Counted from the first letter of the stretch, positions 1-12,979 are shown. The stretch is 64,000 nucleotides of DNA from Apostichopus japonicus (GCF_037975245.1 NC_092574.1:24812213-24876212); one strand, 5' to 3'. Translations and numbers: made by a program. Notes: generated by a model from the letters alone, not told the origin.

Positions 1-2100
1 TGTAATACTTACGACGAATTGAGTTCATTCACTGCATAACATGTGGCAGGTCCATGTTTAGACCTTACCGTCTCATACAGTGGGGCTACAAGTTACATAT
101 CAGCCAAGATTTATCTTTGTCCCACTGTTAGAAAATTCCGGTCAGAACGGCGTTACCTCGTCGTCGATAACGTGAGCAGTGCTAACGAGGGGGGGGGGGG
201 GGGCGACAGCGGCAGTAACCCGGTGGTGCGAGGTCAATTAGGGCGCACGAGAAATATCGGATAAAGAATTTTTACCATTCTTTTTGCAAAAGATACCTGG
301 TAAAGTGAAGAATGAAAAGGAGAGCCCGGTGACATAACTGTCTCCGTGGCCAGAGCTGACTTTCGCCGATTCTGGACTTGAGAACATTTTCTTATTTTAA
401 CATGATCGTAGAAAGTTTCCTGCGGTGTGCTGCAAAATGTGAAGCTCAGATCAACGAACCAAGCAAAATGAACCAAAAAAGGTAACATGAATAATCTCAA
501 CAGATGCCACTGCAACAGTATAGTTTATGGCAACTGAGTGCCTTTATCAAATCTGTTAAAGTACTATATACATTTAGAAGTTTATTATCTTGCATTCGAA
601 ATGTAAACAAAGACTGGTATCTCGGACGATATTTCTCCTTTGATTTAATTTTCTACCAACGTTGCGTAAAGTAAATTGCGGTAACAATTGTAATATTTCA
701 TTGCCTCTAGTGTGACCTTAGATCTAAACAAAACTGAAAAATATTACTCAACTTTGTCATCATTTTTTATTCTTTATTTTTTGTTATTTCCCTTTCTTTC
801 TTTCTTTTTTCTTCTTTTTTTTCTGGTTTTCTTCGTTGTTACAGTTTTTTTCTGATTCACGACGATCAAGCTTTTAACTAAATTGCCGATTGTATATATC
901 CATTCAAGTGAAACACGGGTGGGGGGGGGGGGGATAACATATTTATGTTCTGCATTAATTAGTAAATGTTATAACATCTACCGAGAATAAGCTTCCATTT
1001 CCTCATTACTTAAATGACTGCCATTCGAAGTATGAATATATGGACGCTGTTTTACTACTTTTAGGTATAGCTAACATTCAAAATTGAGCAGCGAGTCAGA
1101 AGGACTTGCACCTAGCAAACGTCTGTTTCATCTTATCGTATACATGGTTTAATGTAGAACGAGTTAGTTTAACAGTTTCTACATAATGACGCGATGATTT
1201 TTTTTTTTATGTAAACCTATCTAAACCTCGTTCAAAATATGATTATGTTCAGATAGTGTTCTCATCTAGCTGATTATGGATGTACTTAGTATATTTATTA
1301 ACCAGTGACGTCGTTTGGGACTTGGCACAGTTTATTTTGCTGCGCATCATTTTCAGCATCGACGTTATATAACTGGGTCAGGCAAGGAACAGCATCATTT
1401 TTACGTTTATACTCATGAAATTTGAATTACATTAAAAAATAAGCGCATTAGAGCAAACGGCTGCACACACGACTATTTCTCATCAGTGTATACTCGTTTT
1501 AACCCGAGTTTATTTCTACGAGCCCGGATGCTCTTAGACATGCATTACGAATGAGAAAGACGTAGACGAATGTAGTAATAGCTAAATAAATTGTACGACC
1601 GAAGCTCATAAGTGCCACCGCAACAGTAGAGGATGAATGGTTACGATATAGCATGGTGTTTCATATAATTCTATAGAAAAATAACAGCTTATTCATTTCT
1701 AACTGAAAATAAATGCTTGAAGCGGATTCATATTGAAACTCCTTTAAATGAGTGTTCCATAATATGTTATGTTCTTGAAGTCAGCTCAATCGAGTGTAAT
1801 ATTATTGGAAATATGCCAATGAACCCGTCATAGATATTAGGCCTATTTCATCTGTAACAGAAAATAAAATACAAAACAGATAAGAAAACGTATATATGCC
1901 CCGAAGATGTCTGTATCACCACTATTACGGTGATTTGTGACGTTATCATAATGAGCAAATGTGCAATAAATGAACGAAGAATGGATCTCTAAATTCCATT
2001 TGAAAATCTCGCTACAGGGTGTCGCTAATCTATATGCAATCAAAGTTGCAGTTAAGTTGGTCTATCTTTTCTACCGTTTCATAACAAATGAATCACAGGT
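1..2100. other. no recognisable gene
   Basis: I see no protein family, RNA gene or transposon terminus here. There are poly-G runs near 188-203 and 918-933 and a T-rich stretch near 760-850. Short open frames exist (for example 43-264 plus, 234-515 minus), but none resembles a known family and the first runs through the poly-G tract. Confidence 0.5.
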
Positions 2101-2105
2101 AATCA

Positions 2106-2212
<107 letters not shown>

Positions 2213-2224
2213 ATTATATATAAT

Positions 2225-2830
2225 TAAATTAGGTAAGTGATTGGAAGTAAAACAGCCAATGTTTGGTTTTTGCAGAGCTTTCGAGCAAAACTAGCTCTTC
2301 TTCAATGCATGATCACCGAAAGTGACAAGGAGTAGCAGGAATTGAAACTATTTTATAGCGAAGAGTGTCGGCATGGTTGTGATTTACCTGTCCAAGAATC
2401 GTTCTGGTCAATGGCAATAACACGCAAATTCTCAATTGAATGATTTTGGAGATTGAAGGGATTTGCAACAGGTTGGTTGATCTTTTTTGTTTTGATCGCC
2501 GATCCATGTTGTGTCATTCTCATTCTAAGAGTGTTTTTTGACTCTCCAATGTATTGTAAGATACAAATATTGCAGTAGATGAGGTAAATGGCATTTTTGG
2601 ATAGGCAGTTAATTTTGTGCCGAATTTGGAACGTGCGTTTGGTTTGGTTGCTCTGAAAGGCCCCGGTCGAATCGACAAGTAAGCACGTTTTGCAATTTTG
2701 TGTACAGGGCGATGATCCTGTAGTTTCTGTTTTGCTTTCCCCTAATGGAGTGTCATCCCCAAAGGATGCCCGAACTAAGATATCCCGTAGGTTGCTGGGT
2801 CTTTTAAAAGCGATGACAGGTAATTCTGGG
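2225..2830 (-). mobile_element. Penelope-like element remnant, GIY-YIG endonuclease end
   Basis: This is the 3' part of a Penelope-like retroelement (PLE) on the minus strand. The translated part (about 2830 down to 2353) contains a Cys-rich linker (CTQNCKTCLLVD) followed by the GIY-YIG nuclease core: an IYLIYC segment, then QYIGES, then LRMRMTQH. GIY-YIG nucleases nick target DNA for PLE retrotransposition, alongside a reverse transcriptase that is absent here, so the copy is 5'-truncated at the (TA)n tract at 2831-2899. The reading frame leaves the family after a DSWTG segment; the related fragment near 17.5 kb keeps further C-terminal sequence. The 3' untranslated part ends in a hammerhead-like fold (2271-2309). 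It is a dead fragment, and the subfamily is not assigned. Confidence 0.82.
2271..2309 (-). ncRNA. degenerate hammerhead ribozyme motif in PLE tail
   Basis: Read on the minus strand: stem I TGCA/TGCA (2309-2306 with 2274-2271), core TTGAAGA in place of CTGANGA, stem II GAGC/GCTC (2297-2294 with 2286-2283), then GAA, a self-complementary stem III AGCT and C2275 as the cleavage nucleotide. All three stems can form. The invariant C of the first core strand is T here, so I expect little or no activity. PLE terminal repeats are known to carry hammerheads, which supports the reading. Confidence 0.6.
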
Positions 2831-2864
2831 ATATATATATATATATATATATACGTATATATAC

Positions 2865-2899
<35 letters not shown>
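2831..2899. repeat. (TA)n microsatellite with ACGT interruptions
   Basis: TA run broken twice by ACGTAT. It abuts the truncated 5' end of the PLE on the left and the left terminus of a TIR element at 2900. Confidence 0.95.
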
Positions 2900-2902
<3 letters not shown>

Positions 2903-4288
2903 TCAAAAAAATGAAGTGTTAAATTTGAATCGTAAAGTGTTGAATTTAACACCCCACCCTGTTTGGATTAGGGACAACACCCACCGGGTTAAATTAACAC
3001 TTCAGAAGTGTAACATAATATAACACTTTGCGAGTGTTGCCTTAACAACACCCATACAAGTGTCAAAATAACACTTCCTGGTGTTGAAGGTACACTACAG
3101 AGAGTAAAATTAACACAATAAAGTGTTCATTTGTTAAAACTTCTGGGTGTCAACATGACACTTCAGGAAGTAAAATTAACACCATAAAGTGTTCATTTGT
3201 TAGCACTTCTGGGTGTCAAAATTGCACTTCAGGGAGTATAATTAACACTCTAGTGCACATTTTTTGGCCTTCTGGGTGTCAAAGTTCTGCTTCAATGAGT
3301 AGAATTACCACCATATAGTGTTTATTTGTCATCTGTGTCAAGATGATACTTAATGGACTCTCAACACACAATGGTGCTCTCTCCTTTATACTTCTGGATG
3401 TATATTTAACTGCTGGTTTGTAAAGTTTTACATGTTTATTATGTAACGCAAATACAATACTGTTATGTAAAATTTTGCCAGAAAAGTTTACATCGCACCC
3501 GTTTAGTAAATATTTTATACAGGTTTTAGGTTAATTATTACCTAGTAATTAGGTAAACAATATGGATGCATGTTTGAATCGCTCACAGCAGAAAGTTACA
3601 TTTAAGAGAGAGCAAAAAGCAATGACAACACAAACAATTCAGAATGTGGGATTTTCAGCAATTAAACACCCTACTACCTTCCTATTCCAGAGGTCCATTT
3701 ATTATATCCCATTAAATGTAAAACGAACAATTTAGGCTATAAAAGTATTGTCTTGTGGAATTAAGTCAACTTAAAAGTGCCAACATTTTCAAATGCTACA
3801 GTGCAGTTACTTGGTCTTTATTCTTTTGCACATGCCTTTTGGTTTCTAGATTAAAGACAAAGAAACAACTCTTCCCAAAGTCAATTTCAAATAAGCAACA
3901 ACTTTAGAAAAATTCTGATCCATGGGATGAGAAAACATGGAGTGCTGTGTATGATGACTGCTACACTACAGTGACTATGTCTTTGTTGTTGGCAAATGCC
4001 TTTTGGTATTCCAGATTAAACGCAAGAAACAGCTCTTCCCAAAGTCAATTTCAAATAAGCAACAACTTTAGATATATGCTGATCCGTGGGATGAGAAAAC
4101 GTGGAGTACTGTCTATGATGACTGCTACACTGCAGTTACTTTGTCTTTGTTGTTGGCTCGTGCCTTTGGTATTCCAAATTAAACACAAAGAAAAAACTCT
4201 TCCCAAAGACAATTCCAAATAAGCAACAACTTTACATACATTCTGATCCGTGAGATGAAAAAACATGGAGTTCTGTCTATGACAACTG

Positions 4289-4618
4289 CTAAACTGCAGT
4301 AACTTTGTCTTTTTTGTCGGCACGGTGAGCATAAAAATCTCGAATCTGGTTGCGTTTCTCACCACCAGGCAACTTGTAGACAACTTTTTGGAAAAATTCC
4401 CAGGCACCAAGACTTGCAAATTGGTATAATTCAGATTTAACACGTAGAATAATTTGAAGCAAACATCAATGGCTTCATAAATGTCCTCTGGGGTAGGGCA
4501 TGTCTCTGGATGATCACAAATGACTGCTTGGGGTGTATTTTGCTTCCTCCAAGAAGTAACACATATTGCTGAGGTCTTTCTGAAATCTTTTGCAAATAGA
4601 ATTCCAAGTTGATGCTTC
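4289..4618 (-). pseudogene. terminal exon of element cargo gene, copy A (frameshifted)
   Basis: On the minus strand a pyrimidine-rich tract ending in TTAG precedes 4618 and looks like a splice acceptor. The exon encodes QYVLLLGG, then HPKQSFVI, HALPQ, then in a shifted frame EAIDVCFKLFYVLNLNY, then in a further frame AWEFFQKVVYKLPGG and a charged tail ending at a TAG (4289-4291). The three segments read as one protein only if two small indels are allowed, so this copy is broken. The xPKQxF block matches the terminal exon of the second TIR element (38,111-38,257), at 9 identities in 26 positions by eye. The arrangement resembles C-termini of multicopy SAM-domain proteins of fishes and invertebrates; that is recalled resemblance, not a search result. 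Function unknown. Confidence 0.55.
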
Positions 4619-6584
4619 CTAAGTAACAACAAAGAAAAAAAAAGAAAATTCCCATCATAATGAAGTTGTGTTAAAACCTTCTTGGAGCATAAGCAGTTTT
4701 TTACATGTACCCCTCACAAAACATGAACATTCCTAAAGAAAATGCACACAATTTAATCAGTTGTGATTCTAACTTCTTGAATCTAGAAAGCCAGATGGCC
4801 TATAGTGATTACTTGTCAAAACAGGAACTTGCATTAAACTTTCCATCAGACAAGGTAGGCAACTTTTATAACCAATGCATCATGTTAACAATGCTTAAAA
4901 CAATGCTCACTCCCACTGTATGCAATTGTGTAGATTGATATGAATTATAAAAGCTAGATCACTTCCATAATATAGCTAAATTATAGTTGGGCCTAGGTCT
5001 AAAAGTATCACCAATCCACATCAGCTTCGGCCTACTTGCTACAACTTACAAGCTAAAATGGCAATTAGTGGTAATGATATATTGCATTACATGAACATAG
5101 TACCAGCGTAACTATAGGCCCATGCCCGATGCTATTTAAAATGCACTGTCTTGAAATAGCCTAAGTATACCCTACTAGTACTAGGCCTAGTACACTCAAA
5201 GAAATGAAGTGTTAAATTTGAATCGTAAAGTGTTGAATTTAACACCCCACCCTGTTTGGATTAGGGACAACACCCACCGGGTTAAATTAACACTTCAGAA
5301 GTGTAACATAATATAACACTTTGCGAGTGTTACCTTAACAACACCCATACAAGTGTCAAAATAACACTTCCTGGTGTTGAAGGTACACTACAGGGAGTAA
5401 AATTAACACAATAAAGTGTTCATTTGTTAAAACTTCTGGGTGTCAACATGACACTTCAGGAAGTAAAATTAACACCATAAAGTGTTCATTTGTTAGCACT
5501 TCTGGGTGTCAAAATTGCACTTCAGGGAGTATAATTAACACTCTAGTGCACATTTATTGGCCTTCTGGGTGTCAAAGTTCTGCTTCAGTGAGTAGAATTA
5601 CCACCATATAGTGTTCATTTGTCATCTGTGTCAAGATGATACTTAATGGACTCTCAACACACAATAGTGCTCTCTCGTTTATACTTCTGGATGTATATTT
5701 AACTGCTGGTTTGTAAAGTTTTACATGTTTATTATGTAACGCAAATACAATACTGTTATGTAAAATGTTGCCAGAAAAGTTTACATCGCATCCGTTTAGT
5801 AAATATTTTATACAGGTTTAAGGTTAATTATTACTTAGTAATTAGGTAAACAATATGGATGCATGTTTGAATCGCTCGCAGCAGAAAGTTACATTTAAGA
5901 GAGAGCAAAAAGCAATGACAACACAAACAATTCAGAATGTGGGATTTTCAGCAATTAAACACCCTACTACCTTCCTATTCCAGAGGTTCATTTATTATAT
6001 CCCATTAAATGTAAAACGAACAATTTAGGCTATAAAAGTATTGTCTTGTGGAATTAAGTCAACTTAAAAGTGCCAACATTTTCAAATGCTACAGTGCAGT
6101 TACTTGGTCTTTATTTTTTTGTTGCACATGCCTTTTGGTTTCTAGATTAAAGACAAAGAAACAACTCTTCCCAAAGTCAATTTCAAATAAGCAACAACTT
6201 TAGAAAAATTCTGATCCATGGGATGAGAAAACATGGAGTGCTGTGTATGATGACTGCTACACTACAGTGACTATGTCCTTGTTGTTGGCAAATGCCTTTT
6301 GGTATTCCAGATTAAACGCAAGAAACAGCTCTTCCCAAAGTCAATTTCAAATAAGCAACAACTTTAGATATATGCTGATCCGTGGGATGAGAAAACGTGG
6401 AGTACTGTCTATGATGACTGCTACACTGCAGTTACTTTGTCTTTGTTGTTGGCTCGTGCCTTTGGTATTCCAAATTAAACACAAAGAAAAAACTCTTCCC
6501 AAAGACAATTCCAAATAAGCAACAACTTTACATACATTCTGATCCGTGAGATGAAAAAACATGGAGTTCTGTCTATGACAACTG

Positions 6585-6913
6585 CTAAACTGCAGTAACT
6601 TTGTCTTTTTTGTCGGCACGGTGAGCATGAAAATCTCGAATCTGGTTGCGTTTCACACCACCAGGCAACTTGTAGACAACTTTTTGGAAAAATTCCCAGG
6701 CACCAAGACTTGCAATTTGGTATAATTCAGATTTAACACGTAGAATAATTTGAAGCAAACATCAATGGCTCATAAATGTCCTCTGGGGTAGGGCATGTCT
6801 CTGGATGATCACAAATGACTGCTTGGGGTGTATTTTGCTTCCTCCAAGAAGTAACACATATTGCTGAGGTCTTTCTGAAATCTTTTGCAAATAGAATTCC
6901 AAGTTGATGCTTC
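6585..6913 (-). pseudogene. terminal exon of element cargo gene, copy B (frameshifted)
   Basis: Near-identical to the copy at 4289-4618 but one base shorter (ggctcat here, ggcttcat there), which changes where the frame breaks. It keeps the pyrimidine-rich acceptor before 6913, the HPKQSFVI block and the AWEFFQKVVY/KLPGG tail. The exon starts in a phase that fits the preceding first exon (which ends GAA G), giving a Gly codon across the junction. No intermediate exons were recognised, so the gene is probably internally deleted. Non-functional as it stands. Confidence 0.52.
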
Positions 6914-7873
6914 CTAAGTAACAACAAAGAAAAGAAAAGAAAATTCCCATCATAATGAAGTTGTGTTAAAACCTTCTTGGAGCATAAGCAGTTTTTTACA
7001 TGTACCCCTCACAAAACATGAACATTCCTAAAGAAAATGCCCACAATTTAATCAGTTGTGATTCTAACTTCTTCAAGTACGTTTGAATCTAGAAAGCCAG
7101 ATGGCCTATAGTGATTACTTGTCAATACAGGAACTTGCATTAAACTTTCATCAGACAAGGTAGGCAACTTTTATAACCAATGCATCATGTTAACAATACT
7201 TAAAATAATGCTCACTCCCACTGTATGCAATTGTGTAGATTGCTATGAATTATAACAGCTAGATCACTTCCATAATATAGCTAAATTATAGTTGGGCCTA
7301 GGTCTAAAAGTATCACCAATCCACATCAGCTTCGGCCTACTTGCTACAACTTACAAGCTAAAATGGCAAATAGTGGTAATTATATATTGCATTACATGAA
7401 TATATGTTTATCCCTTATTGAACATAGTACCAGCGTAACTATAGGCCCATGCCCGATGCTATTTAAAATGCATTGTCTTGAAATAGCCTAAGTATACCCT
7501 ACTAGTACTAGGCCTAGTAGTAGGCCTAGTACTATTTAAAAAAGTGACTCGCAGGGTATACCAAGTTACGGTTAACGCACAAAAAGGAATAGAATGCACT
7601 AGATTACAATAAAGGCCTAGACCAAAGTCCTCCGTCCGTCCGAAGGCAATTCCGTTTAATGTTTACTTGTATGTAGGCTACACTGATTCGTTGACAATTA
7701 TGAGTTGACTATGACAAACAGCAGCTAGCCTATTATATTAACTTATAGTATGACTTTAACGTTAGGTCTACGTAACGCAAGCAATTCAAATGCATTCGTC
7801 TACCCAGCTTAGTCGTGGGTCTCTAAGCATATCTCGTTCTTGTCATGTACACTTACATCATATCAAAACATAC

Positions 7874-7935
7874 CTTCGAATTTTTCAATCAATTCTTCCA
7901 GGCCCCAGTCTCCTATAACGTCATTTTCATGCCAT
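7874..7935 (-). pseudogene. first exon of element cargo gene, SAM-like (copy 1 of 3)
   Basis: On the minus strand an ATGGC start context at 7935 is followed, after one extra T that makes an early stop, by codons reading ENDVIGDWGLEELIEKFEG. It ends at 7874 against GTATGT, a good splice donor. The W-x-LEELIEKF pattern resembles the first helix of a sterile alpha motif (SAM) domain. Without the extra T the exon would begin MAEN, parallel to MAES in the second TIR element at 36,202. A CCAAT box lies upstream in the right-end unit. All three tandem copies share the same extra T, so the lesion predates the duplication. Confidence 0.5.
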
Positions 7936-8301
7936 TGTAGCTCGTTATCGCACACTGAGTACGTAACGTTTTGTGGCTTGAACGTATATATGGCTGTGGT
8001 TACTATAGTACATTTAGTAACGATAAATGTCGACAAACTGGTACAAGTATTGCTAGGTACGGTAAATGGGTGTTCACGGTACGGTGGTATCGTTTAAACA
8101 CTTAACTTACACTAAGAATCCAGCTGACGGGAGGTTTGACCAATCAGAATGCTCGAACTGAAAGTACACTTCTGCAGGTGTTAAAAAATCCACGCTACAT
8201 AAATTATGTAACCCTACTCAGGGTCAGAGTAACCCTTCAGGTGTAGGGTGAACGGTTACACCTGGAAAGTGTTAAAATTCAACACTCCATTTTTTTGCGT
8301 G

Positions 8302-9079
8302 TAGTAGTACTACTTAAAAAAGTGACTCGCAGGGTATACCAAGTTACGGTTAACGCACAAAAAGGAATAAAATGCACTAGATTACAATAAAGGTCTAGAC
8401 CAAAGTCCTCCGTCCGTCCGAAGGCAATTCCGTTTAATGTTTACTTGTATGTAGGCTACACTGATTCGTTGACAATTATGAGTTGACTATGACAAACAGC
8501 AGCTAGCCTATTATATTAACTTATAGTATGACTTTAACGTTAGGTCTACGTAACGCAAGCGATTCAAATGCATTCGTCTACCCAGCTTAGTCGTGGGTCT
8601 CTAAGCATATCTCGTTCTTGTCATGTACACTAACATAATATCAAAACATACCTTCGAATTTTTCAATCAATTCTTCCAGGCCCCAGTCTCTTATAACGTC
8701 ATTTTCATGCCATTGTAGCTCGTTATCGCACACTGAGTACGTAACGTTTTGTGGCTTGAACGTATATATGGCTGTGGTTACTATAGTACATTTAGTAACG
8801 ATAAATGTCGACAAACTGGTACAAGTATTGCTAGGTACGGTAAATGGGTGTTCACGGTACGGTGGTATCGTTTAAACACTTAACTTACACTAAGAATCCA
8901 GCTGACGGGAGGTTTGACCAATCAGAATGCTCGAACTGAAAGTACACTTCTGCAGGTGTTAAAAAATCCACGCTACATAAATTATGTAACCCTACTCAGG
9001 GTCAGAGTAACCCTTCAGGTGTAGGGTGAACGGTTACACCTGGAAAGTGTTAAAATTCAACACTCCATTTTTTTGCGTG
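8302..9079. repeat. 778-bp tandem copy of the element's right end (second)
   Basis: Nearly identical to the last 778 bp of the inner copy (7524-8301) and to 9080-9853. Each unit runs from TAGTAGTACTACTTAAAAAAG to the GCGTG terminus. It contains a further copy of the promoter-like region and first exon (minus, 8713-8652). Confidence 0.85.
8652..8713 (-). pseudogene. first exon of element cargo gene (copy 2 of 3)
   Basis: Copy of 7874-7935 with the same frame-breaking T after ATGGCA and the same GTATGT donor. One substitution in the GDW region is visible (tcttat here, tcctat in the other two). There is no terminal exon of its own. Confidence 0.45.
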
Positions 9080-9853
9080 TAGTAGTACTACTTAAAAAAG
9101 TGACTCGCAGGGTATACCAAGTTACGGTTAACGCACAAAAAGGAATAAAATGCACTAGATTACAATAAAGGTCTAGACCAAAGTCCTCCGTCCGTCCGAA
9201 GGCAATTCCGTTTAATGTTTACTTGTATGTAGGCTACACTGATTCGTTGACAATTATGAGTTGACTATGACAAACAGCAGCTAGCCTATTATATTAACTT
9301 ATAGTATGACTTTAACGTTAGGTCTACGTAACGCAAGCGATTCAAATGCATTCGTCTACCCAGCTTAGTCGTGGGTCTCTAAGCATATCTCGTTCTTGTC
9401 ATGTACACTAACATAATATCAAAACATACCTTCGAATTTTTCAATCAATTCTTCCAGGCCCCAGTCTCCTATAACGTCATTTTCATGCCATTGTAGCTCG
9501 TTATCGCACACTGAGTACGTAACGTTTTGTGGCTTGAACGTATATATGGCTGTGGTTACTATAGTACATTTAGTAACGATAAATGTCGACAAACTGGTAC
9601 AAGTATTGCTAAGTACGGTAAATGGGTGTTCACGGTACGGTGGTATCGTACACTTAACTTACACTAAGAATCCAGCTGACGGGAGGTTTGACCAATCAGA
9701 ATGCTCGAACTGAAAGTACACTTCTGCAGGTGTTAAAAAATCCACGCTACATAAATTATGTAACCCTACTCAGGGTCAGAGTAACCCATCAGGTGTAGGG
9801 TGAACGGTTACACCTGGAAAGTGTTAAAATTCAACACTCCATTTTTTTGCGTG
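9080..9853. repeat. 774-bp tandem copy of the element's right end (third)
   Basis: Third unit of the right-end array, 4 bp shorter than its neighbours (cgtacactt in place of cgtttaaacactt near 9648). It supplies the outer right terminus, which then meets TA microsatellite sequence. Confidence 0.85.
9430..9491 (-). pseudogene. first exon of element cargo gene (copy 3 of 3)
   Basis: Third copy of the SAM-like first exon, with the same donor and the same disabling extra T. It confirms that the tandem unit duplicated the promoter and first exon together. Confidence 0.45.
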
Positions 9854-9881
9854 TATATATATATATATATATATATATATT

Positions 9882-12800
9882 ACTCCATTGTAGCGTTACT
9901 CAACGATTGCCTCTGGTTATTACGGTTCAGCCGTTAACGATTCTTTAATGAAAAACAATCTCATCTACTTGAGATTATTTGGGGATCATTTCTGTCAATC
10001 AACAATCACAATGGTCAATCGTTAACAAATGCAATGTTAACAACGAAGGAATGTCTGTCAGTAACATTTTAGTACCACAATTCTCGAGAAAATCGGGAAT
10101 ATTACGTTGCTTGCTTTATCAAAATAAATTGAGACAAGGGGAAGGTTGTTTTGTCTACAGTAGAGCTTTACAGGAAGGAGGGGCGGGGGAGGGGCATGAT
10201 GATAGAAAGATTATGAGACTTTGTGTTCTGTTTTGTCGTAGTTAGATGAGTCACGCTTTAAATACATATTTCAATGCGTGTTAAGTTCTCTGTACTCCGC
10301 ATTTTGTGGCAACCCAATATTTGGTTGCCAAGAACTGGCTCGCCAATGGCGTCGCCATGTTATTTTTTCATTAATCTAGCTGTCAAATGAGCCATCATTT
10401 CTTTGAGTGATCTATTTGCCAACCTACCAGTTTTAAAATTTAATTATAGTACTACTAGTCATATATATTAAATGTACAATAATGATAATATTAATAATAT
10501 AGAGTCTTTTATACATTCGCGAAACGGCTATACATGAAATGTATAGCAAGGCGACTTATTCGACCCCTTACAAAGCAATTCATATCTTCTGAAAGGCGTT
10601 TGATGCACAGTTTATGTTTTGAAGAACGTGACTCTGCCAAGTAGTAGTTTTATTGCGTATTATAAAACCAGTCATATTATTTGCTATAAAATGAACAAAT
10701 ATAGAACAAACAGACGCTCCGTGCATCTGTCGTCAATAGCTCTAAGCATCATTAATGATACAGAAGCTTATTCAAGTCAAACTTAATTAAAGAGAATTTC
10801 CAATGAAAAACAACAAAGTTTCATTCGACCCCAATTAGACTATATATTCTATATTTGAGATGTTACTTTCAGAATGCATTGTGAAAATCCATTCATGCAA
10901 TTGAACGAGAATGGTTCATATAGATCATTTTCTCCGAGTGAGAAATATCATGATATTAGTAATAGATCATCGCAGGGTATCATATTATAAGAGACGTGAG
11001 TCGATATATATATCATACAAAGACACTATGAGTATATGTGTAAGTATTTATTTCCCGTCGGTTTACCTACTCCAGGGATTTCCACCAGCCAACCCCTTCT
11101 ATCTATACCTCTCCTTCTCTCTACACCTCCACCCCTCTTTCCACCTCCCTCCACTCTCCACCTCACTATCTCTCTCTCTCTCTCTCTGTATATCAGTCTC
11201 CTTCTACCTTTTCCAAAACTGAAACATAATTGGATAAGCCATAAACTCATTAACATAAACACAAAGAACAGTGCCCTTAGCTCAAAAGGTGGACGAATTG
11301 ATGCAGATATCTTTAAATAGTGAAGTAAAAAAGCAAGGAATGCGTCCGACAATGAATATGGTAACAACACAAAGGAAATATCTAAACTACTAAAGATAAC
11401 TCTTACAACAATGAAATGTCGCTGTTCAACTATCAAGCGATTTGACAGAACAGCGTTCGACCATAACAACTCCCTGGTTCGACCAAACTTATGCGTGCAC
11501 TACGCGTGCATTACAGAAATAGCACCATGAAATGACTGGCCTTGAACAGACCGAGTCGGTAGTGCAGAAGAGAACTTCAAAAGATAAGCAAGCGTTTTGA
11601 TTGGAGGTTGTTAATAAATTATCCCTCAAACCATCAATATAATGACATTTTACAGTACTGAACTGATATGGTTTGTGCACAAAAAATATCAAAGTTGTAA
11701 TGAAAATGAAAAAAAAGAAAGAATCTCAATGGTGTGATTACTCCCCCCCCCACGTATTTTTTTTTGGGGGGTTAAAACTGCATTTTGTGATTACAATATC
11801 TGTAGAGTTCAATAGTACAGGTAAAACTGCTCAGATATGCGGTGTCAGTTTTTCTAAAGTGGTAAACCCCACAGACTTCTTATCTACAAGGAACATTCAG
11901 TTTCTACAAGGTCAAACAAAAGTGTTTGTTCATGGAGTAACATTTCTATGAGTCGCTGGCTCGTGACGGTGTATGTGATTTACACCCAGCGATGAAATAG
12001 CGAGTTTAACGGATGGCTGTATGCGCAACATTATTATTGATATGTTGTAGACAGTTAAACAGCACTATTATCAGTTCAAGGTGTATTTCTAAACCAAATT
12101 TAACTTATGAGAAATGAACGTTACTGGACACAAACACACACCATTGGGTATAATTTAACTCTAAAATTGCTTTACTCCCCATAGCAACCCCGCCATCGTA
12201 TATCCATAAAGGTTTGTCTGGATAAACTAGGCCTTTGTGACCCTCTCTTGATACTTAATATTAGTAAAAACTTTCCCTGATGAGACCTCCGATAATGTTA
12301 CAGCAACTAAGGCGGAAATCTTAAAATTGAGCATAAAACTGCGGGGATTACAGAATGAAAACATTTGATACGATAAATGTCTTCTTGATCCTCATTTCCA
12401 ATTCTCCGAGGGGATGGGGGGCAAAATTTTCTTTCCCAGCGCGGTAAAGGCCACCATTTGCATACCTCGCTTCTAATTGGCTGGGGCTTGCACCTTTGAT
12501 GCTGAATTGGGATGTTCTTGCTTTCGCTATATGTACACGTGTGTGTGTGTGTACATGCATATACACGTGCGACAGAATACAACTTTGTTAACAAATTGTT
12601 AAAAAGTTTGTTCTTTGCTTTTGGGCGGACTTGTTTGTGTACATGTACAGCCATATATAAGCTCGTAAAACAATACTGCGACCATGGACTGTGAGTGTAC
12701 ACGTCTCATTGTAGATGACTGTCCTTCTTTGAAGGTTAGGATTACTTAGGTTTATGATCCAAAACTGAAAAGCCAATATATGGAATATGTTAGTTTTGAC

Positions 12801-12960
12801 AAGCGTGAAGCTTCGAAGTGATGGTAGAACTTGCTGTACAGATATGTACTGCGATGCAATGTACGCAGATAAGTACCAGGCGTTTGCTTTGCTTCAAAAC
12901 TGCATAAAAAACATTGGACAGCTTGACAGTTTCTGGTTGACTATATACTTGAGATGCTTT
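9882..12960. other. no recognisable gene; short simple repeats
   Basis: No family recognised. It holds a pyrimidine-rich stretch with a (TC)n run at about 11,090-11,190, a poly-C/poly-T patch near 11,742-11,770 and a short (GT)n near 12,538-12,552. Open frames of 60-147 codons here overlap low-complexity sequence and show no motifs I know. Confidence 0.5.
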
Positions 12961-12974
12961 TAAATTTTAAACTG

Positions 12975-12979
12975 GTAGA

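Larger units (their letters stand above)
5193..8301. mobile_element. inner copy of the TIR element (3.1 kb), inserted at TA
   Basis: This copy has its own left end (CACTCAAAGAAATGAAGTG) and right end (ending TTTTTTTGCGTG). TA lies on both sides (5191-5192 and 8302-8303), and the older copy's sequence continues outside: ggcctag to the left, gtagtactac to the right. The uninterrupted target can be seen inside this copy at about 7500-7545. This is the cleanest full-length unit of the family in the window. Its cargo gene is on the minus strand: first exon near 7935-7874 and terminal exon 6913-6585. Confidence 0.75.
2900..9853. mobile_element. composite TIR DNA element, TA-flanked, self-nested
   Basis: The left end begins CACTCAAAAAAATGAAGTGT. 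The right end, reverse-complemented, begins CACGCAAAAAAATGGAGTGT; these are terminal inverted repeats that match for about 25 of 29 positions. TA flanks both ends (2898-2899 and 9854-9855). Inside are two long copies offset by about 2.3 kb (2900-5190 and 5193-8301) and three 774-778 bp copies of the right end. Subterminal regions are packed with direct and inverted versions of agtgttaa/ttaacact, including a roughly 79-bp tandem unit repeated about four times at 3090-3345. A decayed two-exon cargo gene lies on the minus strand. I see no transposase. CACTA-like (Mirage-type) and Tc1/mariner-like assignments are both possible and unproven. Confidence 0.78.
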
